Virus record (IMG/VR): IMGVR_UViG_3300037672_001695
Coordinates: 1 to 41,173 of that record
Length of the DNA stretch: 41,173 bases
Strand: one strand, 5' to 3'
Source: a virus
Positions 24,609-34,026 of this stretch are shown in pieces (the stretch's first letter is position 1; each line of letters opens with the position of its first letter). A model generated the notes under the pieces. The model had not been told where the DNA came from, made no database searches, and saw only the letters and a list, made by a program, of their open reading frames with translations. Made by a program: the position numbers and the translations under genes.

Positions 24609-27600
24609 TTAGACTTCTTCCATAAGGAATCGGAACTTCTTGCCGCTACGACGATTAGTAATATATAGATGCTCTTCACCCTCTTCAATCAGGTAAGAAC
24701 CCCAAGTACCATCAATGCTGTTAGGACCTTTTGCTTCGTTGCTCAGATCCAAGTCAGAACTGTAAACGTTTGCCCACCTAGTTCCAGATGCACCAAGATC
24801 TCTAGTTCCATTAGCATTAGGAATGATATTGCCAGATACTGTCATAGTACCACTGAATGTATCAGAAGTATCTGATCTCATGAATGAGGCACTACTAATA
24901 CCATCAAGAGTGTCAGCATCTAGACCTGATCCAGAACCATCAACAGTCTTGATCAGATTTAGGATTTCACTTGCTGTTTGATCAGCAGTTGCACCAGACT
25001 CGATACCATCTAGTTTGGAACCATCAGTAGCAACGTCACGACCATCTACAGTGCTACTTACAACAATAGCTCCAGTTACTGTGACACCTGCGCTTGTAGT
25101 TTCAAGTTTTGTATCACCATCATACTGTAGTTTGACTCTAGCATCTCCACCGGAGGTTTCACTTACCAAAATTCCGGTTTGATAACCACCAGAACCTCCA
25201 TTGGTTGAGATGTTTACAGTGGAACCCCGAAGATAAGTTGTTCCAGAAGATCCACCCTGAACGAGGAGATTAGAACCATCAAAATTGATTTTGGAATCAT
25301 TACCAGTACCAAAATATAATATCTTATCATCATTGAAAGTGAGACTGGTGCCGCTGAAGATGTCAGTAGCATCAGATCTCAAGAATGAGGCACTACTGAC
25401 ACCATCAAGAGTATCAGCATCTAGACCTGATCCAGAACCATCAACAGTCTTGATCAGACTTAGGATTTCAGCAGCACTTTGATCAGCAGTTGCACCAGAC
25501 TCAATACCATCTAGTTTTGAACCATCAGTAGAAAGATCCCTTCCATCAACAGTCTCAGAACCAGACATAACGATGTTACCAGTCATCGTACCACCGGCAA
25601 GAGGCAGTTTAGCAGCAATACTGGTAGTTACAGTGCTAGAGAATGAAGCATCGTCACCCAATGCTGCTGCCAATTCATTTAGGGTGTCTAATGCACCAGG
25701 TGAACCATCGACAAGGTTATTGATAGAAGCATCAACGTACGCCTTGACCGACTGTTGAGTAGGAACTTTAGTAGAACTGTTACCAGACATATTGTCTTGA
25801 TCGGTAACAAAACTCATCGCGGAAGTGCTAGAATCGCTGTTCATCACAGCGCCAGCAGCGTTCACATTGGTGGCATCGGTTACATCAGCACTTGCCTCAA
25901 TACCATCTAGTTTAGACCCATCAGTAGCAACATCACGACCATCGACGGTGCCAGTGACTGTGATATTACCTGTTACATCCACACCAGCAGTAACATCAAG
26001 GTTACCGGTAGCAGTGATAGGTCCATCACTTGCTACAGCAACTGATGCTGATCCATTCTCGATGGTTGTACTATCAATAGCAGTGGTAGATGTGCTTGTT
26101 ACCTGACCCTGTGCATTGACAGTTATAATAGGAATTGCAGTTGATGATCCTACTGTTCCAGCCGAAACTCCCGAGTCTGCTAATTTGCTGCTGGCAATTG
26201 AACCTGCTAGTTGAGCATTAGTAATCGTACCAGATAGTGAACTAGTAGGATAGTCAGTAGCATCACTTAGGTCAAATGCTGGAGTTGCGTCAGAACCACC
26301 CAGGGAAAGACTTACGCCACCATAAGATACGGTGCTGTTAGACAGTTTGCCATTTCCAATACTACCAGCAAGTTTAGAAGCAGCAATACTACCTGCTAAC
26401 TGTGCATTAGTAATAGTGCCAACAAGACTGCTAGTGGGGTAATCAGTAGCATCAGATAGGTCAAACGCCGGAGTAGCATCAGCAGCACCCAGTGCTAGAC
26501 TTACACCGCCAAAAGAAATACTGCTATTAGATAGCAAGGAGTTGCCAATACTACCAGCAAGTTTAGAAGCAGCAATACTACCTGCTAACTGTGCATTAGT
26601 AATAGTGCCAACTAGACTACTAGTAGGATAATTGGTTGCATCTGCAAGGTTGAATGCTGGGGTCAGATCAGATGCACCCAGTGCCAGTTCAACACCACCG
26701 TAAGATACGCTATTGTTAGCAAGTTTGCCATTAGCAATAGAACCTGCCAACATAGCATTGGTGATCCCCAGTGCCTTGACCCTGAGTTCATCACTTGAAA
26801 GTTGGATGGAAGAATCATCAACGTTGATGGCAAGAGATACTGAACCACCCAAAGTTCCAGTACCACCACCACTCAAACCATCACCAGCAGTAACACCAAT
26901 GGTGCTGTTTGCTAGATTAGCATTAGCAATTGCTGTACCATTCCATACACCAGAGGCAATCGTGCCAACAGATGTCAAGGAAGAGTTGACAACACCAGAA
27001 CCAAGTGTGGTAGCACTCAGAACAGAAGTATCAGCAATCTGGAATGTTTTCCCACTTACAAGATTGACGTGCTCGGAGAACTCCCACTGATCATTATCAT
27101 TTTGCCACAGAATAGTGTGGTCAGAGTCTCCTTTCAGGATAACACCACCACCGTTGGCAGAACTATCAGTAGGAGAAGCAGTAGCACCCAGTTCGATGTG
27201 CTTGTCATCGACCGAAATTGTCGTCGAGTTGATGGTAGTTGTCGTACCGTTGATTACGAGGTTACCAGTGACGGTAAGACCAGCACCAACTGTCATGCCA
27301 CCACTCAGGGCAACATCATCCATCGTAGCTTGACCAGTTACATTTGGAGTTACAATGGTAGGAGTTGTAAGGGTAGGATTCGTACCAAAGACCACACCAC
27401 CAGAACCAGTCTCACCAGTTACAGCAGCACGAAGGTTGTTGCTGGAAGGTGTACCAAGGAACGAAGCAACGCCAGCACCTAGACCAGAAACACCACTGGA
27501 GATTGGAAGACCACTGGCATCCTCAAGGTTGAACGCTGGAGTTGCGTCAGAGAGACCAAGAGTAACCTCTACACCACCGAAAGAAACACTATCACTTACC

Positions 27601-28058
27601 AACTTAGAATTGGAAATGCTACCTGCTAACTGTTCGTTAGTAATAGTACCAGTCAGATCGGTAGTGGGTAGATCGCCACTAAATGTTGTTGCGGTAAGTG
27701 TACCGCCACTGAAAGTCAGGGTAGAACTATCTTGAAGTTCTCCACCAGTACCCGCAATCACCACACGACCAGAAGTTAGGTCGCTAATCTGTGCACTAGC
27801 GGCGGTAAGACCCGCTGACACATTTGCAGTGGTTGCTTTGAGGAAGGTCAGAGTAGAGATACCACTGATCTTCTGATTTGATGCAGTTACCTCATCATAA
27901 GAGAGATCCCCAATAACTGCAAGATCACCAGCGACCGAAAGGTCACCACGCATGACCACATTGGCAGCAAACGTAGATATGCCAACGTGAGTTGAAAGAC
28001 CAGCAATTACTTGCTGATTCTTTCCACCAACTTTAGACAGTTCCCTGGCTCTTGACAT
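24609..28058 (-). CDS. Large tail fibre protein, 1149 aa, modular repeats
   Basis: It begins MSRARELSKVGGKNQQVIAG. It is built of repeats: at least five GTITNAQLAGSI-type units, the best conserved about 63 residues long (ASKLAGSIGN, then SFGGV[SE]LALG, then ATPAF[DN]L[SA]DAT.YPTSSL), and later blocks with VDGRD[VL][AS]TDGSKLDGIE and SGSGLDADTLDG. The C-terminal 65 residues (TRDLGASGTRWANVYSSDLD to KKFRFLMEEV) match the end of the 690-aa fibre. The composition (Ala, Gly, Ser, Thr, Asp) and repeats are typical of trimeric beta-structured fibres. Two 68-bp identical DNA copies lie inside, so the repeat number may vary by recombination. A GATAAATA late box precedes it. Confidence 0.88.
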   Translation of the reverse strand: MSRARELSKVGGKNQQVIAGLSTHVGISTFAANVVMRGDLSVAGDLAVIGDLSYDEVTASNQKISGISTLTFLKATTANVSAGLTAASAQISDLTSGRVVIAGTGGELQDSSTLTFSGGTLTATTFSGDLPTTDLTGTITNEQLAGSISNSKLVSDSVSFGGVEVTLGLSDATPAFNLEDASGLPISSGVSGLGAGVASFLGTPSSNNLRAAVTGETGSGGVVFGTNPTLTTPTIVTPNVTGQATMDDVALSGGMTVGAGLTVTGNLVINGTTTTINSTTISVDDKHIELGATASPTDSSANGGGVILKGDSDHTILWQNDNDQWEFSEHVNLVSGKTFQIADTSVLSATTLGSGVVNSSLTSVGTIASGVWNGTAIANANLANSTIGVTAGDGLSGGGTGTLGGSVSLAINVDDSSIQLSSDELRVKALGITNAMLAGSIANGKLANNSVSYGGVELALGASDLTPAFNLADATNYPTSSLVGTITNAQLAGSIAASKLAGSIGNSLLSNSSISFGGVSLALGAADATPAFDLSDATDYPTSSLVGTITNAQLAGSIAASKLAGSIGNGKLSNSTVSYGGVSLSLGGSDATPAFDLSDATDYPTSSLSGTITNAQLAGSIASSKLADSGVSAGTVGSSTAIPIITVNAQGQVTSTSTTAIDSTTIENGSASVAVASDGPITATGNLDVTAGVDVTGNITVTGTVDGRDVATDGSKLDGIEASADVTDATNVNAAGAVMNSDSSTSAMSFVTDQDNMSGNSSTKVPTQQSVKAYVDASINNLVDGSPGALDTLNELAAALGDDASFSSTVTTSIAAKLPLAGGTMTGNIVMSGSETVDGRDLSTDGSKLDGIESGATADQSAAEILSLIKTVDGSGSGLDADTLDGVSSASFLRSDATDIFSGTSLTFNDDKILYFGTGNDSKINFDGSNLLVQGGSSGTTYLRGSTVNISTNGGSGGYQTGILVSETSGGDARVKLQYDGDTKLETTSAGVTVTGAIVVSSTVDGRDVATDGSKLDGIESGATADQTASEILNLIKTVDGSGSGLDADTLDGISSASFMRSDTSDTFSGTMTVSGNIIPNANGTRDLGASGTRWANVYSSDLDLSNEAKGPNSIDGTWGSYLIEEGEEHLYITNRRSGKKFRFLMEEV
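26356..26423. repeat. 68-bp exact DNA repeat in the fibre gene, copy 1
   Basis: Identical to 26545-26612, spacing 189 bp (63 codons), encoding the TNAQLAGSIAASKLAGSIGN core. Identity at synonymous positions points to recent duplication or gene conversion. Confidence 0.9.
26545..26612. repeat. 68-bp exact DNA repeat in the fibre gene, copy 2
   Basis: Second exact copy; flanking bases differ immediately on both sides. The in-frame period would allow loss or gain of a 63-aa unit without a frameshift. Confidence 0.9.
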
Positions 28059-28090
28059 GGCGTATTATTATACAAATAATTCTGTATTAG

Positions 28091-28098
28091 TATTTATC
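28091..28098 (-). promoter_or_regulatory. T4-like late promoter (GATAAATA) before the 1149-aa fibre
   Basis: GATAAATA on the minus strand, 33 nt before the ATG and directly after the oxygenase stop codon. A TATAAT (28072-28067) lies closer to the start. Confidence 0.65.
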
Positions 28099-28100
28099 TT

Positions 28101-28916
28101 CTATTTTATCCTAACTCTAAACGCTACCCTTTGACTCATTTCAGGAGCAGATTGTTTAGGTGGATTTGTTAGATGAGTCTGATGATGTGGATAAACAATT
28201 ACTCTACCAGGTCTATTACCTATAACTTGACTTGCCCATCCAATATCAAAATCATGTTTCCAATGTTTGGCACCAGTATAATCATCACCATAATATAAAA
28301 AGTCAGCACCCCAATCAGGTTGCCACTCTCTATTTACAACATATAATACTGTGTAGTATCTATCAGACTTGGGATCAACATCTGCACTGGAATCTTTATG
28401 TATTTGCCCAACGCGGTTACCAATAGGAGATCCTGTAATTGACTCAGCACATCGTGCATTGAAATATGCCTTCCACCCAATCTGCTTCTGTTCGAGAGGA
28501 ATATTGTACTTATCACGGAATTGTGTGCCATCCTTGAAGAACTTATGGTAACCAGCTAAACCAGCAATACTTTCAGACAATCCTTCTACTTCAGCACCAC
28601 CATCAAATACTTTATCGTTGATTATAGTCCATAAATCATAGATCATAGAATGCCTTGCCTGTAAGGATTCTTCCCCCCATGCAAATGGATGTCTGTACAT
28701 TGAAAACCTTAGCAGGTTCAATATACCCATTGGTCCTAAATCTTTGTCCAAAAAGTGACGACTGGATGTTTTACCATCTTGCGCTGGTATATACTCAGAC
28801 AAATGCATTTTATTATATCCAATCCACTCTTGATACCAAGATATATTCTGACAATATTCGTAGATATTATCTGCCAGAGTGTTAGGAATTATACCATCAT
28901 AATACTTTACAGTCAT
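28101..28916 (-). CDS. 2-oxoglutarate/Fe(II)-dependent oxygenase-like protein
   Basis: A 271-residue protein with a double-stranded beta-helix oxygenase signature: QIHKDSSADV with HxD at H173/D175, the strand YYTVLYVVNREWQPDWGADF, then GRVIVYPHHQTHLTNPP supplying the distal iron His (probably H248), and QRVAFRVRI with an Arg for 2-oxoglutarate. It should hydroxylate a substrate using O2, iron and 2-oxoglutarate. It lies between two fibre genes, 6 nt from the end of the 690-aa fibre gene, so a virion fibre protein is a plausible substrate, as in prolyl-hydroxylase-like members. Such genes are frequent in marine cyanophages. The true substrate is unknown. Confidence 0.85.
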   Translation of the reverse strand: MTVKYYDGIIPNTLADNIYEYCQNISWYQEWIGYNKMHLSEYIPAQDGKTSSRHFLDKDLGPMGILNLLRFSMYRHPFAWGEESLQARHSMIYDLWTIINDKVFDGGAEVEGLSESIAGLAGYHKFFKDGTQFRDKYNIPLEQKQIGWKAYFNARCAESITGSPIGNRVGQIHKDSSADVDPKSDRYYTVLYVVNREWQPDWGADFLYYGDDYTGAKHWKHDFDIGWASQVIGNRPGRVIVYPHHQTHLTNPPKQSAPEMSQRVAFRVRIK

Positions 28917-28921
28917 TCAAT

Positions 28922-30994
28922 TCATACCTCAGTTAGAGCAATCTTATATTTCTTACCTGTGATATTATTGATCATATAGATGTTATCAGCACCTTCTTGT
29001 AACGTCCAGTTACCCTCTGTACCATCTACATCATTACCACCTGAACCAACATTGCTAAAGTGCATGTCAGAGGTATAGACATTTGCCCATCGGGAACCAA
29101 TTGCACCTAGATCACGTGTATTATTAGCATCTGGCAGCATATTACCATTCAAGGTAATATCAGAAACGCTAATACTGGGGGTGCCAGCCAAACCAGTGGA
29201 GGTACCGGTCAAAGTACCGCTAAAGTTTACTGATGTTAGAAGATTTGTGCCTGGATTGTATTGAAGACTGGTATCGGTTCTAATAGTTTCTAACCCAGTA
29301 TTTGAGTCAACAAAACACATAAAATGCTGAGCATTTGTGGTATTTGTTTCTGTTATGGTAACTGTGTTACCAGCAATATTGGTTAGATTAGAACCATCAC
29401 CATGGAAAAAAGATGCAGTAACAATACCAACGGTATTGACATTCTGACTAATAGCACCTTGGGTATCACCAACAATAATGTCACCATTCTTGGTGGGGAG
29501 GACAGCAGTTACGTTACCACTATACTCAGAGTGTGGTGCTGCCTGTACTCTAGTATAATGAGCGTTGTTTACCTCACAGTAGTAATCAATACGAGCGGGA
29601 GTGCCATCACTACTACGAATCTCAAGCAGATTGGTTACTGTAGAGACACCAGCAGCATTGATTGTTCCAGTAACATTACCAGTTAGAGGACCTTTGAACT
29701 CGGATGCCTCTATATCACCAGTGACTTGAGCACCAGTATTGGTTGTTCTGAGTCTAGAAACGGCATTATAATAAAGGTCTACACCTGCATTCTGTAAGAA
29801 ACTAGCAGCAGTTTCAGTGCCATTTGCATGTATAAAAACACTCTTGCCTTTTATGTAGAGATCCTCATTAGTACCAGCATCAATAAGGCTATCAGATCCA
29901 TCAAAATAGATATCTAAATCATTACTACCAAAGATTAGTTTATTACTACCACTAATTTCAACATTCCCATTATGTGTAGTGACACCACTAACAACCAAGT
30001 TAGTACTATTCAGAGATGTTGCTGTAGAAACACCAGGTGCATTCAGGTTACCATCAAATCCAAATGATCCAGCAGGTGCTACGAAACCTGAGTTTGTGGT
30101 AACAATACCAGTGATCATCAGGGTTGTTCCCATCAACTGGGAAATCGTAGAGACACCACTAGAATTGAGGTTACCATCAATAGATTTTGTGGCAGTAACA
30201 AAACCAGCATTCACATCACCAGTTACGTTACCAGTTACATCACCAACTACATTACCAGTAAGATTACCATATAAGTTAGTGGCAGTTACTGCCGTACCTG
30301 CTAAGTTACCCTTGAACTGTACACCAGCAGTAACAATACCAGCAGCATTTACATTATCAAACTCTCCTGTTACACCAATAGAAGCAATACCAACCGTTAC
30401 CTGACTTACAGTAAGACCAGCACCAATGCGGAAGGTAGAAACATTTCCAAATGCTTCAGTACCATCAGCATTCTGCATGGTAGATGTAGCATCTGCCGCT
30501 GAGAATATAGTTACAACACCGGCTCTACCAGGTTCAGGGAAGAATGATAAACCAGCACCCACCTTGATAGTGGTAATACCAGTTGCACGTACAAATTCGT
30601 CAGCGTCTGCAATACTAAGAGTTGTTTTCTCTACAAATACGGTGGCAACACCAACCTCAATGCCACCAAAAGTTTGTTTGGTTTGTTCAACATTGACACC
30701 ATTACCAATAAAGTTGAATCTAGTAATAGATCCAGCATATCCTGTTGGAGTAATACTCTCATCAGATACTGTCAATCCTGAGGCAGTACCAGAAGGAGAT
30801 CCACTCGGTTCTGCCCAATATCTTTCGCCAGTAACAGTACCATAGAGGACATAGTTATTGTCCGATGGCAAACCGAGGTTAGGTTCCGCTTCATCCACTC
30901 CAAGGAAGGATGGAAACCCAGGAGTTTGTTGACGTTCTGTAGAAAGTCCTGCGTAGGAGGTAACACCTACTCGACCAGACAATAATCTTGGCAT
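28922..30994 (-). CDS. Tail fibre protein, 690 aa
   Basis: It begins MPRLLSGRVGVTSYAGLSTE. The middle has repeated Val/Thr/Gly strands (GNLTGNVVGDVTGNVTGDVN, AAGVSTVTNLLEI, GVSTATSLNSTNLVVSGV), typical of fibrous beta structures, and ends with TRDLGAIGSRWANVYTSDMH to KKYKIALTEV, a C-terminal domain shared with the 1149-aa fibre. It begins just after a 112-aa gene and precedes the oxygenase, so it is one late operon. The shared C-terminal domain probably trimerises the fibre or binds the same partner. Confidence 0.85.
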   Translation of the reverse strand: MPRLLSGRVGVTSYAGLSTERQQTPGFPSFLGVDEAEPNLGLPSDNNYVLYGTVTGERYWAEPSGSPSGTASGLTVSDESITPTGYAGSITRFNFIGNGVNVEQTKQTFGGIEVGVATVFVEKTTLSIADADEFVRATGITTIKVGAGLSFFPEPGRAGVVTIFSAADATSTMQNADGTEAFGNVSTFRIGAGLTVSQVTVGIASIGVTGEFDNVNAAGIVTAGVQFKGNLAGTAVTATNLYGNLTGNVVGDVTGNVTGDVNAGFVTATKSIDGNLNSSGVSTISQLMGTTLMITGIVTTNSGFVAPAGSFGFDGNLNAPGVSTATSLNSTNLVVSGVTTHNGNVEISGSNKLIFGSNDLDIYFDGSDSLIDAGTNEDLYIKGKSVFIHANGTETAASFLQNAGVDLYYNAVSRLRTTNTGAQVTGDIEASEFKGPLTGNVTGTINAAGVSTVTNLLEIRSSDGTPARIDYYCEVNNAHYTRVQAAPHSEYSGNVTAVLPTKNGDIIVGDTQGAISQNVNTVGIVTASFFHGDGSNLTNIAGNTVTITETNTTNAQHFMCFVDSNTGLETIRTDTSLQYNPGTNLLTSVNFSGTLTGTSTGLAGTPSISVSDITLNGNMLPDANNTRDLGAIGSRWANVYTSDMHFSNVGSGGNDVDGTEGNWTLQEGADNIYMINNITGKKYKIALTEV

Positions 30995-30995
30995 C

Positions 30996-31334
30996 TTACT
31001 TGGCGTTTTCTAGAATAGAAATAATACACTTCATAGTGTTATTTTGATCTCCCTCAATTTTGAGGATGTCACCCGTCTCCATGACAAGACGACCGTCAAT
31101 AAATGACATGGCATCTTGATGGGGAACACGTGCAGAACGTACTAGTTCAGTATCAACGGTGTCTCTACTGTGCTTTACAGTAAAAGAAGTTACAGAAGAT
31201 CCTTGACCAACGTTAGAAACGTTGCCATAAATCACCAGAGCAGCAACACCAGGAGGGCAAGTATAAATGCCAACGGCTGCATCAGTGATAGTATGCGTGA
31301 TCGTTCTGAATTTATTGAGTGGAATTGCAGCCAT
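30996..31334 (-). CDS. Small virion-associated protein, 112 aa
   Basis: It begins MAAIPLNKFRTITHTITDAA, with strands CPPGVAALVIYGNVSNVGQG and GRLVMETGDILKIEGDQNNT suggesting a compact beta-sandwich. Conserved spacing: its ribosome site GGAGG lies in the last codons of the 885-aa gene, and it ends directly before the 690-aa fibre gene. It is probably a structural or fibre-attachment protein by position; no family name recognised. Confidence 0.72.
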   Translation of the reverse strand: MAAIPLNKFRTITHTITDAAVGIYTCPPGVAALVIYGNVSNVGQGSSVTSFTVKHSRDTVDTELVRSARVPHQDAMSFIDGRLVMETGDILKIEGDQNNTMKCIISILENAK

Positions 31335-31335
31335 T

Positions 31336-33993
31336 TTACATCTGTCCTCCTAAGGAAATAATCAGCGGCGTGAGTGTTGCTTGGATACTTTTATTGAAAG
31401 CGTCTCCTGTGATGGTACCTGTCTGTTGATTGATAGTAAATCCATCTCCAACTTTTAGGTTACCTCTTTCGTCAGTGGACGTGTAAACAACTCTACCTCC
31501 ACCTTCAGAAACAGTCTCATTTTCTGGGATCGTAACACCACCATTTCTGGGAAGTGCGTTGGCAATGGTAAGACCAGCACCAACAAATTCAAAAGTGTAC
31601 GATGATGCCAGGATCAGTGATTGTCTCTGGAAAGGAACTGCTGATCCAAGACCAACTGTTGCCGGTAGGTTTTGGTCAATAGTAATCGTCGAAACGCCAG
31701 CAGTTACCGGCGTAGCAGTATTTATGGTAAAGTAAGCAGGTCCAATCTCAGAATCAGCAGCAGCAGTCGTTCCTGAGTTAGGAGATGCAATCTGCACTGC
31801 TGGTGCACTGCGATACTGATTACCTGTTGCGAAGATATTGACTTCAGTAACTTTACCAAATCCATTGACAACTGACACACCCTCAGCAGTTGCACCGTTC
31901 GGTCCAGTAGGACCTCCAATGGTAACCTTAGGAGGATTAGAAGAAGTATAACCACTACCAGCGTTGGTTACGTTGATCTTGATAACTTCATTGAACAATT
32001 CTCCTAGGTAAAGCACCTGACCAGAATAAGGACGTTCAGTAAGACCAGATACTACAATAGTATTATCTTCCTCAATCGCATCTTCTGCCAGTGTGCCAGA
32101 GTTTGTGACAGTACCCACACCGGATGCTACAATACCAAAGGTACCGAACGATGCGTTAGAGTTGTTCAGGTCACACTGACCACCACTGACGCAAGAGATA
32201 GCGTACTCATCACACACAGTGAAGATAGACACCAACTGTGCATAACCATCGTTGGAGATCGTAACACCGATACCACCCTGATTATACTGAGTATATGAAT
32301 CAACCACCATGGACTTGGTACCATCAGCATGGTTACCATTGATCCTCATGCCAATGCTGTCAGGAACAAAGTTGGTACAGTTCCTAACATATGGCGACTG
32401 AGTGATGATACCAGCAATTCTTGCATGACTACCAGCATCACCTATATTGATTGTAAAGGTATCAGTGGTAACAGCACTAATTGCAGTCATGATACCCGCA
32501 ACATAATCTGTAGCACGGGGATACTTGTGGTCAGTTGCGAAATTGTCCGCCTCACACTTGAATGTCAGACTAGACGTGACAATACCTACACTGTCACTGA
32601 CGCTGAGACCATGACTTGCTACTGTAACAGTGCTAACACCACTAATAGGATCATACAAGAACCCAGTAGGTGTCAAGGATGAACCAGTGTGCCAGTTAGG
32701 TCCAATCTTGATACTATTGACACTCTTGACAACACCGACGCTCAATGTGATAGTGTCAGTGGTGACCGAATCAATATCTACAAAAGTATTATATGCAGGG
32801 TCACCTGATCTAGGATATGCTACCTGCTTATTATGGTTGTCAGAGTCGCAAGTGAAGGTCAGTGCTCCGTTAGCGATCTTGATCCGATCAGTATCGGCGA
32901 CACCATGACCAGCACTGGTAATGACTAATAAACCAGAAATAGGACTGTATGTAGCGGCAGTTACAGTTTTCTGAGCACTACTAGACTCTACTGTAAATGC
33001 ATTAGAAACAGTGCCACCAACATAGATGTGAGTGCCATTGTCGCGGTTGAATTTATGACGGTTTACTACACCTTCAGGTGGAAACGTAATCATTGCACCA
33101 GTGTTGGCAGCACCAACAAAGGACATGTTTTGAATCAGAGCACCATTGTGAACTTGGAAAAGATCCTGACTTACGTTGTTAGGAATAATCTGGGTGTTAC
33201 GAAGATCATCTCCATCGATTGTAACATTACGAGGAACAAAGATTGGATTGTTCTCACGATAGATACCACCAGCAACCCTAATCACATCACCAGCACCTGC
33301 AATCGCAGTGGTTGCTTTGATAGTACGCTTGGAACTACTTAGAGTTCTACCATCATTAGCATCATCACCGTCTTCAGTAACATAGAATACGTTTAGTGTG
33401 GAAGCACCAGCACCAACCCATTGTAGTTTACCAGAAGAAGTTGCTGCAAGAATAGAAGATGCAGATCCAACAGTACTATTAGAATCCCTCCATACACCAG
33501 AGGCACGAGTCTCTGTAACAATATCTAATGCATATTCAGGTTGTGTGCTACCAACACCAACCCTAGTATTATCTTCTCGATAGGTGAGTTTTGGGGAACC
33601 ACCAAACTTACCATTTGCTTTCTTATATTGTACTTCGTAGGTCTTTCCAGCGGCATCAGTCTCAATCTCAGCAAGATCAGTCCAAGAAACAGCAGTTCCA
33701 ACACTAATCAGTGCTTGACCAGAGGTACCAGCACTTTCATTTACATCATAAAATTTCTTTCTTACGATTAGATCTTTATTGAAATCAACATCTTTACCAG
33801 GTTGAGTTGACCCGATACCAACTTGACCAGCGGCAACAATGCCATCAAAGTTTGCTGTAGGTTGAACATCTAAACCGTAAGCGGGATTGGTTTTACCAAT
33901 ACCCGTACGGTTATTATCAGCATCAACAACTAATGCGCTGTCGCCAACCTCAAGTCCCTTCTCAATGCCAAATTTCTTGTTTACCGCAGCCAT
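31336..33993 (-). CDS. Virion structural protein with beta-helix modules, 885 aa
   Basis: It begins MAAVNKKFGIEKGLEVGDSA, with a repeat-like NNRTGIG.TNP.YGLDV and VGIGSTQP element. Around residues 205-290 comes a right-handed beta-helix-like stretch (VFYVTEDGDDANDGRTLSSS, then GGIYRENNPIFVPRNVTI, GDDLRNTQI). A later block (AQLVSIFTVCDEYAISCVSG, NNSNASFGTFGIV) is paralogous to one in the 1818-aa protein (QLVSTFAVGCGIHFVCDSGS, TNSNSNFGAQALK). Probably part of the baseplate or fibre complex. AAGGAG ribosome site; the late box overlaps the stop of the upstream gene. Confidence 0.8.
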   Translation of the reverse strand: MAAVNKKFGIEKGLEVGDSALVVDADNNRTGIGKTNPAYGLDVQPTANFDGIVAAGQVGIGSTQPGKDVDFNKDLIVRKKFYDVNESAGTSGQALISVGTAVSWTDLAEIETDAAGKTYEVQYKKANGKFGGSPKLTYREDNTRVGVGSTQPEYALDIVTETRASGVWRDSNSTVGSASSILAATSSGKLQWVGAGASTLNVFYVTEDGDDANDGRTLSSSKRTIKATTAIAGAGDVIRVAGGIYRENNPIFVPRNVTIDGDDLRNTQIIPNNVSQDLFQVHNGALIQNMSFVGAANTGAMITFPPEGVVNRHKFNRDNGTHIYVGGTVSNAFTVESSSAQKTVTAATYSPISGLLVITSAGHGVADTDRIKIANGALTFTCDSDNHNKQVAYPRSGDPAYNTFVDIDSVTTDTITLSVGVVKSVNSIKIGPNWHTGSSLTPTGFLYDPISGVSTVTVASHGLSVSDSVGIVTSSLTFKCEADNFATDHKYPRATDYVAGIMTAISAVTTDTFTINIGDAGSHARIAGIITQSPYVRNCTNFVPDSIGMRINGNHADGTKSMVVDSYTQYNQGGIGVTISNDGYAQLVSIFTVCDEYAISCVSGGQCDLNNSNASFGTFGIVASGVGTVTNSGTLAEDAIEEDNTIVVSGLTERPYSGQVLYLGELFNEVIKINVTNAGSGYTSSNPPKVTIGGPTGPNGATAEGVSVVNGFGKVTEVNIFATGNQYRSAPAVQIASPNSGTTAAADSEIGPAYFTINTATPVTAGVSTITIDQNLPATVGLGSAVPFQRQSLILASSYTFEFVGAGLTIANALPRNGGVTIPENETVSEGGGRVVYTSTDERGNLKVGDGFTINQQTGTITGDAFNKSIQATLTPLIISLGGQM

Positions 33994-34018
33994 TTACAAC
34001 AAGACTCCTTTGTAAGAG

Positions 34019-34026
34019 TATTTATC
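34019..34026 (-). promoter_or_regulatory. T4-like late promoter (GATAAATA) before the 885-aa gene
   Basis: GATAAATA overlaps the TGA stop of the 1818-aa gene and lies 26 nt before the ATG at 33993, with AAGGAG between. Confidence 0.65.

Noticed and set aside
25285-27735. Several long plus-strand frames inside the fibre gene
   Set aside because: They are shadows of the repetitive Ala/Gly/Ser/Thr codons on the minus strand; no ribosome sites or recognisable domains.
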